Below are positions 9,731 to 19,264 of a DNA stretch of 64,000 bases, one piece after another. Under the pieces are notes generated by a model. That model ran no database searches, was not told the origin of the DNA, and saw only the letters and a list, made by a program, of their open reading frames with translations. Each line of letters starts with the position of its first letter. Within the stretch, counting starts at the first letter, position 1. Source of the stretch: Prochlorococcus sp. AG-442-M23 (lineage in GTDB: Bacteria > Cyanobacteriota > Cyanobacteriia > PCC-6307 > Cyanobiaceae); the NCBI GenBank assembly GCA_003209655.1, contig QCPW01000003.1:124001-188000 (forward strand), in the 5' to 3' direction. The position numbers were made by a program, and so were the translations under genes.

Positions 9731-10987
9731 ATGAAGAAAACATTTTTTTTTGAAAATATTAATATTTTGATGGGACCAAACATAGAAGTAGCCAAAGATA
9801 ATTTGTTAATTATTGATGGCAAAATAAAAGCATTTGGGAATGAGGCTAAAAAAGAAGCATTTAAAAGGAATATTGCAGTCTCTAAATCTGGCAAGAAATT
9901 AATTGCCCCAATGTTGGTCGATATACACTCATTTTTGAAAGATCCTCTAACAGGGTTTAATGATAACTTAGAAAATTTAAAGTTTAGAGCAAAGAAATCA
10001 GGTTTTGGATCAATTGCATTTCTTCCAAATAGTAAAGATTGGAGAGATAAGCCTGAAAAAATACCCTTTCAAAAAAATAACGATTTTGATTTGAATATTT
10101 ATTTCTGGGGAAGTTTTAGTTTGAAAGATGAAGGAAAACACCTTTCTCCCCATGATGAACTTTTAAAATCAGGTTCAATAGGTCTCTCTACTAGCAACTT
10201 TTTTGATTCGCAAGTCATTTATAGAGGTCTTTCTTTAGATAAAGAAAATTCAAATCCAATAATATTTTCTCTAACAAAAAAAGGCTCAGCTCAAAAAGGA
10301 ATTGTAAATAAAGATCTAAAATCACTACAATCAGGATTTTACATTATTGATAATAACAATAACGAACTTTCTGAAGTGAAAAATATCTTAGGAATCAAGA
10401 GTCTTTTCCCAAGTAAAAATATAATAATTAAAAACATTTCAGATTCAAATTCTCTCAAAGAAATAGAAAAGCGAAATGTCACAATTGCAACCACGATAAG
10501 TTGGTGGAGCTTAATTGCAGATACAAATAATCTTGAATTAGACGATCTAGGGTGGAAAGTAGATCCTCCTTTAGGCTCTCAGGAAAATAGAGAATTTTTA
10601 ATAAAAGGTTTAGAAAATGATTTAATTCAGGCTATTGCAGTAAATTCAAATGCGCTAAATGATGAGGATACATTAATTCCAATAAATGATAGACCCGTTG
10701 GGATAAGCTCTTTTGAATTAGTTTTACCATTATTATGGGAAGAATTTATAAACAAAAGAGCGTGGCCCATCTCAAAGTTATGGCAATCTTTAAGTTTTAA
10801 TCCTTCAAATTTATTAGGTATAACTCAAGAGAAATTATCTCTGGGGAGTAAAAGATGGCTTATTTTTGACCCAGAAACAAAATGGGTTAATAATCAAATT
10901 AATCTAGGGTATGATTCCCCTTCGAATTTTCCTAAGAAAAACCACCTAATTAAAGGGAAAGTGATTCATGTTGGACTTGATTATTAA
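9731..10987 (+). CDS. Dihydroorotase-like protein lacking the catalytic metal site
   Basis: The 418-residue protein aligns by eye with type I dihydroorotases: APxLVDIH at residues ~59-66, a GFGSIAFLPN block near 91-100 and VDPPLGSQENREFL near 278-290. The metal ligands are largely gone. The HxH pair is H66-S-F68, the PHH site reads ISWW (W258, W259), the DHAPH block reads NSNAL (305-309), and no carbamylated-lysine region is recognisable. Catalysis is therefore unlikely. A structural role, for example with aspartate transcarbamoylase, is possible by analogy with known non-catalytic homologues. The frame is intact, which argues against a decaying pseudogene. Confidence 0.75.
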   Translation: MKKTFFFENINILMGPNIEVAKDNLLIIDGKIKAFGNEAKKEAFKRNIAVSKSGKKLIAPMLVDIHSFLKDPLTGFNDNLENLKFRAKKSGFGSIAFLPNSKDWRDKPEKIPFQKNNDFDLNIYFWGSFSLKDEGKHLSPHDELLKSGSIGLSTSNFFDSQVIYRGLSLDKENSNPIIFSLTKKGSAQKGIVNKDLKSLQSGFYIIDNNNNELSEVKNILGIKSLFPSKNIIIKNISDSNSLKEIEKRNVTIATTISWWSLIADTNNLELDDLGWKVDPPLGSQENREFLIKGLENDLIQAIAVNSNALNDEDTLIPINDRPVGISSFELVLPLLWEEFINKRAWPISKLWQSLSFNPSNLLGITQEKLSLGSKRWLIFDPETKWVNNQINLGYDSPSNFPKKNHLIKGKVIHVGLDY

Positions 10988-11636
10988 AAAAACCAAAATT
11001 CCTTAAAGGCCAAAATCTAAAATAAGCTTTACCAATTATTTCTTTTTTATGAAGGAATTTACCTCCAGGCCAATACCTTCCATCCCAACTATTTGCTCTA
11101 TTATCACCTAAAACCAAAAAATGATCTTTTGGTACTTTCAAACTTTTAAATTCTCCGCAATTTTTAAAAAAGGATTCGGTGCAGAAATTAATAACATATG
11201 GCTCGATAATTTTTTTTTTATTTATGATTACCTCACCTTTAATATTGACGCTAACTATTTCTCCAGGCAATGCTACTACTCTCTTTATGTAAGCATCACA
11301 AGCTTGATCTCTTAAACCAGGGATGAATGACATCGGAGGTAAGCTCATTAAAAAGCAATAACTTTTATTTGGTAAGGGTTTAGATCTCGATGCAACAAGT
11401 TTTTCGTCGAAAGAAAAAGGTGAATTAAAAACAACAATATCTCCTCTTTGTGGTAAATTTTTTTTTAAAGAAATTTTTTCAATAATTAATCTATCGTTTA
11501 TTTGTAATTCAGGAAGCATTGAACCTGAAGGGATATAACGAGGTTCTGCTAAAAAAGATCTGCAAGAAGAAACAAACACAGCCAAGAAAAGCAAAGTCCC
11601 CCATTCAAGCATTATATTTTTAAAAGTGGAATTCAT
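10950..11636 (-). CDS. lepB: Signal peptidase I
   Basis: Cleaves signal peptides from exported proteins at the outer face of the plasma or thylakoid membrane. The 228-residue protein has one N-terminal membrane segment (about residues 12-27), the catalytic serine S39 in YIPSGSM and the general-base lysine K118 in YIKRVVALPGE, plus the GDNRANSWDGR block near the C-terminus. Its 3' end overlaps the convergent dihydroorotase-like gene by 38 bases. It is the last gene of a tight minus-strand group with the ArsC-like protein and pyrophosphatase. Confidence 0.93.
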   Translation of the reverse strand: MNSTFKNIMLEWGTLLFLAVFVSSCRSFLAEPRYIPSGSMLPELQINDRLIIEKISLKKNLPQRGDIVVFNSPFSFDEKLVASRSKPLPNKSYCFLMSLPPMSFIPGLRDQACDAYIKRVVALPGEIVSVNIKGEVIINKKKIIEPYVINFCTESFFKNCGEFKSLKVPKDHFLVLGDNRANSWDGRYWPGGKFLHKKEIIGKAYFRFWPLRNFGFFNNQVQHESLSL

Positions 11637-11665
11637 AAAATTCTTAAAGTTATAAAATTAAAAAT

Positions 11666-12022
11666 CTATTTGAAGTTTGCGGCATATTCAGAATCATTGA
11701 ATCCAAGTATTACTTTACTTTCATTAATTATTAAAAATGGTCGTTTTATTAATTTCCCATCGTTTGATAATAGTTCAATAATTTCCTTTTGTTTTAAATC
11801 GAGAATATTAAAATCTATCTGTTTAAAACTCTTACCTCTTATATTAAATATTTGTTTTATGTTTAACGAAAATTGAATTAAAGCAAGTTCTAAAAATTTT
11901 TTTGGAGGAGGTTCCTTAATTATATCTATAAATTGATAGTCAATATTATTAAGATCAAGCCACTTTGAGGCTTTTATGCATGTAGAGCATTTTGGATAGC
12001 TATAAAAGATTATTTTTTTCAA
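11666..12022 (-). CDS. ArsC/Spx family thioredoxin-fold protein
   Basis: A 118-residue thioredoxin-fold protein with the N-terminal redox motif CSTC (YPKCSTCIKA, residues 9-18), the later cis-proline in KRPFLI and a C-terminal GFNDSEY block. These features match the ArsC/Spx/YffB family. Members are arsenate reductases, RNA-polymerase-binding regulators or proteins of unknown role, and the sequence does not choose between them. It begins one base after the pyrophosphatase stop, so it is probably in the same transcript. No arsenic-resistance genes are nearby, which makes a dedicated arsenate reductase less likely. Confidence 0.75.
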   Translation of the reverse strand: MKKIIFYSYPKCSTCIKASKWLDLNNIDYQFIDIIKEPPPKKFLELALIQFSLNIKQIFNIRGKSFKQIDFNILDLKQKEIIELLSNDGKLIKRPFLIINESKVILGFNDSEYAANFK

Positions 12023-12023
12023 T

Positions 12024-12572
12024 TCACTTAACTACTGATGATTTTTTTAGAACTTTAAAGGTTTTCTTTTTTTTAGGTGTACATTTTCCTAAAAGTTCTT
12101 CAACTACATCAAAATCTCTCCATCCATCTATTCTAACAGTCCTTCCATCTAAATCTTTACTTGTTCTAAAAAATTCCGCAACATCTTCCAATTGATTTGG
12201 AGCTATTTGACTAATACTCGTGATATTTTCTTGCCTAGGATTAGCCGCAGGAACACATAAAAGTTTCCCATCATAGTGCCCACAATCGTGCATATCTAAA
12301 ACCCCTATAGGTCTTGCTTTTATTAAACAACCTGCGAATGTTGGCTCTTCCATAATTACCATTGCATCTAAGGGTGCTCCATCCTCAGCGAGGGTATTTG
12401 GAATAAAACCATAGTCAAATGGGTAACGTACAGAAGAATGTAAAATCCTATCAAGTGCCATAATTCCAGCTTTAGAAAAATATTCGTATTTATTCCTGCT
12501 ACCAGCAGGAATTTCAACAACTAAATTAACTATGCCCTTCATTGGAGATGGAGGTATCAAACTAAGATCCAT
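12024..12572 (-). CDS. Family I inorganic pyrophosphatase homologue, altered active site
   Basis: A 182-residue protein that looks like the ancestral cyanobacterial soluble pyrophosphatase (MDLSLIPPSP, EIPAGSRNKYE, YPFDYGFIPNTL). Compared with the E. coli enzyme, two conserved active-site positions differ. DGDPxD reads DGAPLD, so A66 replaces the proposed general-base aspartate (E. coli D67), and YKDL reads SKDL, so S138 replaces E. coli Y141. The metal ligands D64, D69, D96, D101 and K103 remain. Activity may be low or absent. An intact paralogue lies at 27341-27928. The gene overlaps the upstream small membrane protein gene by 11 bases. Confidence 0.88.
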   Translation of the reverse strand: MDLSLIPPSPMKGIVNLVVEIPAGSRNKYEYFSKAGIMALDRILHSSVRYPFDYGFIPNTLAEDGAPLDAMVIMEEPTFAGCLIKARPIGVLDMHDCGHYDGKLLCVPAANPRQENITSISQIAPNQLEDVAEFFRTSKDLDGRTVRIDGWRDFDVVEELLGKCTPKKKKTFKVLKKSSVVK

Positions 12573-12816
12573 CTTTTTTAATTAAGTGAAAAGAATTAAC
12601 CTCATTACCTTCAGATAATGGTCTACCAAGTAAAACGCTTATTGAGGGCAATAATATTGTGAGAATAGCTATTATTATACCCAGAAATGAAATTGACAAA
12701 CTCCGAAAACTTAAGGGATCATCATCATCTCTTTCCAATTCACTTGAAATAGTAATAAGAGAAGAATTTTCGCTTAATTTACTTTTCACAAACTGCTTTG
12801 AATTTGTATATTTCAA
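12562..12816 (-). CDS. Small single-pass membrane protein, function unknown
   Basis: An 84-residue protein with a charged N-terminal half (an acidic ERDDDD stretch near residues 28-33), one hydrophobic segment (about 43-63) and a short polar tail. I do not recognise a family. The stop lies inside the start region of the downstream pyrophosphatase gene (11-base overlap), so the two are likely translationally coupled. The context offers no clear role beyond membership of this four-gene minus-strand group. Confidence 0.6.
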   Translation of the reverse strand: MKYTNSKQFVKSKLSENSSLITISSELERDDDDPLSFRSLSISFLGIIIAILTILLPSISVLLGRPLSEGNEVNSFHLIKKDGS

Positions 12817-12905
12817 GAGTTTTACTTGTTAAAAGTTGAGTAATAAACTGAACAAAATTATTTTACAATCAAAAAGTCAATAAATCAAAATATCTTAAAT
12901 ATAAT

Positions 12906-13256
12906 CTAATTTTTATCTAGTAGAGATCTAATAGTTTTTAATTCTTGAAGAATTTCTGAAAGTATATTTTGAGCTGCTGAAGAGGGAGAATTAAAAACTT
13001 CCACAGTAACTTCTTTAATTCTTAAAATATCTTTTGCAAATCTTGCAATTTCATTAGGGTGAAAACGTAATGGGTCCTTTTGATCAGTTCTATATTCAGG
13101 ATTTAATTTTCTAGGATTAAAACTAGGATTTAGATTTCTTAGATCTGTATTTGTATACCTATAAACAGAAGCTCTTGATCGGTTAAGGAATTTTTGAACC
13201 TCATCAATACCAACTAATTCTTCTGTACTAGAAATATTAGAATCTATATTGTCCAT
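12906..13256 (-). CDS. Predicted helix-turn-helix DNA-binding protein
   Basis: A 116-residue protein whose segment from ~16 to 38 (VGIDEVQKFLNRSRASVYRYT) reads like the helix-turn-helix of excisionase or MerR-type proteins. The middle part is polar and ends in a second helical segment (FHPNEIARFAKDIL), and the C-terminal ~25 residues could form a coiled coil. It is probably a small cyanobacterial transcription or nucleoid protein; the target is unknown. It is divergent from proS, with a hairpin-rich intergenic region between them. Confidence 0.55.
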   Translation of the reverse strand: MDNIDSNISSTEELVGIDEVQKFLNRSRASVYRYTNTDLRNLNPSFNPRKLNPEYRTDQKDPLRFHPNEIARFAKDILRIKEVTVEVFNSPSSAAQNILSEILQELKTIRSLLDKN

Positions 13257-13339
13257 AACTTTATTAAAAATGTCATTAAGGTTTATGCAATTACTTAAAT
13301 GTTTTAAGTTTTATTATTGTAGAAACTAGCAGAAAGAAT

Positions 13340-13388
13340 AAATCTAAACTACATGCCTTGAGGGACTCAAGACACTTTAGATTTTTTT
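13340..13388 (+). terminator. Two-tier hairpin with T-tract upstream of proS (small-RNA terminator or attenuator)
   Basis: The outer stem AAATCTAAA (13340-13348) pairs with TTTAGATTT (13376-13384). The inner stem CTTGAG (13357-13362) pairs with CTCAAG (13366-13371) around a GGA loop. Seven T residues follow on the plus strand (13382-13388). No plus-strand gene lies immediately upstream, because the neighbour is on the minus strand. A plus-strand transcript ending here would therefore be either a short non-coding RNA of roughly 60-70 bases or an attenuated proS leader; the proS ATG is 44 bases further on. Confidence 0.5.
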
Positions 13389-13431
13389 ACCTCTTAATTG
13401 ATAAAATTGAACTTATTACAAATTTATTTAT

Positions 13432-15234
13432 ATGCGCGTCAGCACCTCATTTCCTCTGGGGACGCTTCGTGATACCCCTTCTGAAGCAGAAATTATTTCT
13501 CATCAATTACTTTTAAAAGGAGGTTACATTCGCAGAGTTAATAGTGGTATTTATGCATACATGCCCATAATGCTCAGAGTAATTGAAAAGATATCGGCCA
13601 TAATTGAAAAAGAACTTAACAATAATGGTTGTTCAAAATTACTATTACCTCAACTCCACCCTGCTGATTTATGGAAAAGAAGTGAAAGATGGGAAGGATA
13701 CACAGTCGGCGAAGGAATAATGTTTAATCTAAAGGATAGGCAAGGAAAAGAATTTGGCTTGGCTCCAACACATGAAGAAGTAATTACAAGTATTGCGTCA
13801 GAAATCATTAATTCATATAAGCAGCTGCCTTTATGTTTTTACCAAATACAAACAAAATTTAGAGATGAGATAAGACCAAGATTTGGTTTGATGAGAAGTA
13901 GGGAATTTATAATGAAAGATGGTTATTCTTTTCACTCTTCAAAAGAAGATCTATCATCTTTTTATAAAAAGATGGAAAACGCTTATAAAAATATTTTTAA
14001 GAATTGTGGATTAGATACAGTTGGAGTTGATGCCGATAGTGGAGCTATTGGAGGGGCAGCATCTAAAGAATTCATGGTAACAGCGGATGCAGGCGAAGAT
14101 ACTATTTTATTTACTGAGAGTGGCTCATATGCAGCCAATATTGAAAAAGCTGTTTCTATACCTTCCAAAGAGATTCCTTTAAAAAATTGCAAAGCTGATT
14201 GGTTAGAAACACCTAATCAAAAATCAGTTTTTGATTTATGTCAAAAAAATAATTTAGATGCAAGTCAAATAGTTAAAGTCATTATATTCGTTGCAAAATT
14301 TGAAGATAAATCTGAAGTCCCAATCCTTGCATGCATTAGAGGGGATCAGCATATAAATGAAGTTAAGCTTTTTAATTTGATCAACAAAAAAACTATTTCA
14401 AACTTGATTCACCTAAATGTAATTGAAGATAATGCAATTATTGAAAAAAATCTAACTAATTTTCCATTAGGTTATATTGGACCAGACATAACTGATAAAA
14501 CAATAAGAAGTAACTCTAATTGGAATAAAAGTTGGATAAGAATCGCTGATTACTCTGTCAGTAATCTTTCTACTTTTGTGAGTGGGGGGAATAAAGTTAA
14601 TTTTCACAAGGTATTTCAATCTTTTCCATTTAATGAGAAAAAATTCCTAATATCAGATATTAGGAATGCTAAAGAAGGAGATTACATTAGCCTTGAAATC
14701 AATGATACGTTAAAAGAAAAAAGAGGTATAGAAATTGGACATATTTTTCAATTAGGTCAAAAATATAGTGAGAAATTGAATGCAAAGTTTTCAGATAAGG
14801 ATGGTCTATTAAAAAATTTGTGGATGGGTTGTTATGGAATTGGCGTCTCAAGAATAGCTCAAGCAGCTATTGAGCAAAATCACGATGAGAGCGGAATTTC
14901 CTGGCCAATTCAAATCTCTCCTTTTGAGATTTTGATTATTCCTACTAATTTAAAAGATCCCAATCAAAAAAAGCTTACAGAAGAAATTTATAGTGAATTT
15001 AAAAACCATAAAATTGATGTACTCCTAGATGACCGAGATGAAAGAGCAGGCGTTAAATTTAAAGATGCAGATTTAATTGGAATTCCATTTCGAATAGTTA
15101 TCGGCAGAGATTCGATTAATAGAGAAGTAGAATTTTCATGCAGATTAAGCAAAAGTAAAATTAAGATTGCATCTAAGAATTTGTTAGAAAAATTTATTTC
15201 CGAATCAAAAGTAATGTACAATAAAAATTCTTAA
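13432..15234 (+). CDS. proS: Prolyl-tRNA synthetase
   Basis: Charges tRNA-Pro. The 600-residue enzyme is the bacterial type with an insertion (editing) domain between class II motifs 2 and 3. Visible are motif 1 (near QLHPADLWKRSERW), motif 2 (FRDEIRPRFGLMRSREF, residues ~143-159), the insertion domain (~220-400) and motif 3 (GCYGIGVSRI, ~466-475), followed by the anticodon-binding domain. The ATG at 13432 gives the standard N-terminus (MRVSTSFPLGTLRD). The upstream hairpin with a T-tract may regulate it. Confidence 0.96.
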   Translation: MRVSTSFPLGTLRDTPSEAEIISHQLLLKGGYIRRVNSGIYAYMPIMLRVIEKISAIIEKELNNNGCSKLLLPQLHPADLWKRSERWEGYTVGEGIMFNLKDRQGKEFGLAPTHEEVITSIASEIINSYKQLPLCFYQIQTKFRDEIRPRFGLMRSREFIMKDGYSFHSSKEDLSSFYKKMENAYKNIFKNCGLDTVGVDADSGAIGGAASKEFMVTADAGEDTILFTESGSYAANIEKAVSIPSKEIPLKNCKADWLETPNQKSVFDLCQKNNLDASQIVKVIIFVAKFEDKSEVPILACIRGDQHINEVKLFNLINKKTISNLIHLNVIEDNAIIEKNLTNFPLGYIGPDITDKTIRSNSNWNKSWIRIADYSVSNLSTFVSGGNKVNFHKVFQSFPFNEKKFLISDIRNAKEGDYISLEINDTLKEKRGIEIGHIFQLGQKYSEKLNAKFSDKDGLLKNLWMGCYGIGVSRIAQAAIEQNHDESGISWPIQISPFEILIIPTNLKDPNQKKLTEEIYSEFKNHKIDVLLDDRDERAGVKFKDADLIGIPFRIVIGRDSINREVEFSCRLSKSKIKIASKNLLEKFISESKVMYNKNS

Positions 15235-15259
15235 AGCTAAATTTCATTTGGAGTAAAGT

Positions 15260-15697
15260 ATGTTAGTTAAGGAAATTTCTGAATTATTTTCTAAATTTTT
15301 TGCAAAAGCTATATCTTTTATTATTTGTTTTTCAATATTTTTTTCATTATTTAATTATCCCTCATATGCCGCAAAGACCTCTATGACAGGTGATTATGCT
15401 AAGGATACAATATCCGTAGTTGAAACTTTACAAATTGCCGTTGACACTCCAAAAGATTCACCTGATAAGGATTCGATTAGAGATGAATCGCTTGCTCTAA
15501 TCACTGACTATATTTCTAGATATAGAAATAGAGGAATGGTTAATAAAACTCAATCATTTACAACAATGCAAACAGCATTAAATGCCATGGCAGGTCATTA
15601 CAAAAACTTTGCAGCTAGGCCTTTACCAGATAAACTTAAAGAGCGTTTAACTAAAGAATTCTCTCTTGCCGAAAAAATGGTTCTCAGAGAAAGTTAA
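15260..15697 (+). CDS. psb27: Photosystem II assembly/repair factor Psb27
   Basis: Psb27 binds CP43 on the lumenal side of photosystem II during assembly and repair. The 145-residue precursor has a hydrophobic signal segment (residues ~15-32), then NYPSYA before AKTSMTGDY, and a mature four-helix domain with DYISRYR and SFTTMQTALNAMAGHY. In other cyanobacteria Psb27 is a lipoprotein with a cysteine at the cleavage site. Here no cysteine sits at the site (the only one is C23, inside the hydrophobic core), so signal peptidase I cleavage after A37 is more likely. A Shine-Dalgarno GGAG precedes the ATG. Confidence 0.93.
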   Translation: MLVKEISELFSKFFAKAISFIICFSIFFSLFNYPSYAAKTSMTGDYAKDTISVVETLQIAVDTPKDSPDKDSIRDESLALITDYISRYRNRGMVNKTQSFTTMQTALNAMAGHYKNFAARPLPDKLKERLTKEFSLAEKMVLRES

Positions 15698-15706
15698 TAC
15701 AAATGA

Positions 15707-17089
<1,383 letters not shown>

Positions 17090-17108
17090 TTTTTGAAATT
17101 TTAAATTA

Positions 17109-18125
17109 ATGGAAGAAAAATATAGGAATCACGATCTAAAAAAAGATATCGATCTTATAGGTTTAGGAAATGCAATAGTTGATATTATTGTAAAGGTGGA
17201 AGATCAGTTTTTAGAGCTAAACAATCTTGAAAAAGGATCTATGAATCTTATCAATTCAAATGTATCTGAAGTTTTATTAGAAAATTGCAAAGTAATAAAA
17301 AAAATATCGGGGGGATCATCTGCCAATACAGTCGTATGCTTGGCAGAATTGGGGAATAATGTTCAATTTATAGGAAGAGTAAAGAATGACAATTTTGGAG
17401 ATTTTTTTACTACTGATATCCAAAAAAGTAATACTATTTTTAATACCCCGCCTGTAGATGAAGGATCATCAAGTGCACATTCAATAATTTTTATAACCCC
17501 AGATGCTCAAAGAACCATGTGCACTTTCCTAGGAGCATCAGTTGAGTTTGAGCCTAAAGATGTAAATCCTGATTCAATAAAAAATAGCAAATATTTATAT
17601 CTAGAGGGATACTTATGGGATGGTGAATTAGCTAAAAATGCGTTTCTTAAAGCTGCTAATATTGCGAAAGAATTTAATACAAAAATAATACTCTCATTGT
17701 CGGATTCTTTTTGTGTAGATAGACATAGAGAAAGCTTCTTAGATTTAATTAAAAACTATATAGATGTGGTTTTTTGTAATGAATCTGAGATATTAAGTCT
17801 CTTTAAAGAAGATGATTTAGAAAGATGCATAGAATCTATTTCTTCAATATGTGAATTAGTAATAATAACTTTAGGTAATAAAGGCTCTTTAGTTATTGAA
17901 AAAGGTAAGTCTGAAGAGGTAAAACCTAAATTATTTGGTAAGATTATTGATACAACCGGAGCAGGAGATCTTTATGCCGGGGGATTTATTCATGGGCTAA
18001 TTAATAATTATCCTTTACAGAAGTGCGGAGAAATAGGCTCAATATGCGCTGGTCACATAATTACCCAGCTAGGTTCTAGATCTAATATTAATTTGCACAA
18101 TTTATTAAAAGAACAATTAGTTTAA
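17109..18125 (+). CDS. PfkB family sugar/nucleoside kinase, adenosine-kinase-like
   Basis: A 338-residue ribokinase-fold kinase. The N-terminal signature is GGSSANTVVCLAELG (residues ~66-80), and the C-terminal ATP/anion-hole motif is DTTGAGDLYAGGF (~280-292), with the catalytic aspartate in GAGD. The N-terminal pattern DLIGLGNAIVDI resembles the adenosine kinase branch. Its place just after purA also suggests nucleoside salvage, but the substrate cannot be fixed from sequence. Its stop shares four bases (TTAA) with the stop of convergent cutA. Confidence 0.8.
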   Translation: MEEKYRNHDLKKDIDLIGLGNAIVDIIVKVEDQFLELNNLEKGSMNLINSNVSEVLLENCKVIKKISGGSSANTVVCLAELGNNVQFIGRVKNDNFGDFFTTDIQKSNTIFNTPPVDEGSSSAHSIIFITPDAQRTMCTFLGASVEFEPKDVNPDSIKNSKYLYLEGYLWDGELAKNAFLKAANIAKEFNTKIILSLSDSFCVDRHRESFLDLIKNYIDVVFCNESEILSLFKEDDLERCIESISSICELVIITLGNKGSLVIEKGKSEEVKPKLFGKIIDTTGAGDLYAGGFIHGLINNYPLQKCGEIGSICAGHIITQLGSRSNINLHNLLKEQLV

Positions 18126-18430
18126 ATAGATTTATAAACCCAATTTATGTATTTTTTTTCAGAATTAAACTTTTTATAAATAATTTGAGGAGCTTCATAA
18201 GAACAAATCTTTTGTAAGAACAATATTAAAGCATTTTGTAGTTCTGGCTTACTTTTTATAGTAATTTCAACTTCATTAATCTCCTCAATTTTTCCTTGCC
18301 ATTCGTAAATCGAATAAATATCTTTTAAGGATACACATGCTGCAAGTTTTTTCTTAAGAAGTAATTTAGCTATTTTTTTAGCTGCTTTTTTATTTTTTTC
18401 AGTCGTAATTAAAAGTAAAACTTTATTCAT
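18122..18430 (-). CDS. cutA: Divalent cation tolerance protein CutA
   Basis: A small 102-residue ferredoxin-like protein of the CutA1 family, which forms trimers and was linked to copper tolerance in E. coli; its molecular role remains unclear. Family features are LLITTEKNKKAAKKIAKLLL at the N-terminus, AACVSL, YEWQGKIEE and the C-terminal YINWV. It lies one base downstream of cobK on the minus strand, so both are probably transcribed together. Its stop overlaps that of the PfkB-type kinase. Confidence 0.9.
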   Translation of the reverse strand: MNKVLLLITTEKNKKAAKKIAKLLLKKKLAACVSLKDIYSIYEWQGKIEEINEVEITIKSKPELQNALILFLQKICSYEAPQIIYKKFNSEKKYINWVYKSI

Positions 18431-18431
18431 C

Positions 18432-19235
18432 TTAAAGTATTAATTTTTTTGTTATTTGGTTAATCAACTTATCATAATCAAAAAATATGAACGAATTTTT
18501 ATTTTTTAGTTTTGGTCTTTTAACTAAAAATAACTTCCTATCACTTTGATAAACTATTTCCTCCCAATTAGTTTGCGCATAACTCCCAGAATTTCTACAA
18601 AGAATATAATCAATCTTCCAATGATCACAAAGTTTTTTTTCTAAGATTATGTCTTTTGTTTTACTAGGTTTAAGTATTGCTATATTTGAATTTTTTATGT
18701 TTGAACCAAAAGCCTTAGATATACTTTCACATGTTGGTATTACTCTTGTAAATACATTTGCACCGCACTTAGAATAATAGGCTGCCGTTTCATTTAGTAA
18801 TCTAGAACCTATAGCTAAAAGAATATTTTTATTCACAAGAGTCTCCTTGTGTATATCTTTTAAATGATTTATGTAATAAAAATTTTTAAAGGGTTTTATT
18901 TCTGATTTCCTTTCAAAAGCAAGAAGAGGTTTTTTGATTATTTCGCAAGCTTCATTTAGATTTTTAGTAATAGTTAAAGCAAATGGGTGGGTTGCATCTA
19001 TTACATAATTAATTTTATTTTTTTCAATAAAATTGATAATTTCACTCGAATCATTTAATTTTCCTGTAATGATGTGTAACTTTGGGTTTTTAACATAAGA
19101 CTTACTTGCTTTATGTGTGATAACGCTTACAAATACTACATAATTGAGCTTTAGTAGTTTACTAACAATGACTGGTCCATCAGACGTTCCTGAAAGGATC
19201 CAAACATTTTCGTGGCAATTTTCTGAATTGTGCAT
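18432..19235 (-). CDS. cobK: Precorrin-6A reductase
   Basis: Reduces the corrin ring with NADPH in cobalamin synthesis. Family features are the N-terminal ILSGTSDGPVI (nucleotide-binding), VIDATHPFA near the middle and CRNSGSYAQTNWEE near the C-terminus. The frame is open to 19337, but an upstream start would run into the divergent ssb gene. The ATG at 19235 gives MHNSENCHENVWILSG and 267 residues, the usual length. It is one of three B12 pathway genes scattered over the window. cutA follows directly. Confidence 0.85.
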   Translation of the reverse strand: MHNSENCHENVWILSGTSDGPVIVSKLLKLNYVVFVSVITHKASKSYVKNPKLHIITGKLNDSSEIINFIEKNKINYVIDATHPFALTITKNLNEACEIIKKPLLAFERKSEIKPFKNFYYINHLKDIHKETLVNKNILLAIGSRLLNETAAYYSKCGANVFTRVIPTCESISKAFGSNIKNSNIAILKPSKTKDIILEKKLCDHWKIDYILCRNSGSYAQTNWEEIVYQSDRKLFLVKRPKLKNKNSFIFFDYDKLINQITKKLIL

Positions 19236-19264
19236 CAATATGTCTTTAATCAAATAGAAAGTTA

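Noticed and set aside
11666-12022. Arsenic resistance operon
   Set aside because: Only an ArsC/Spx-fold protein is present; no arsenic transporter or regulator nearby, and Spx-like roles are as likely.
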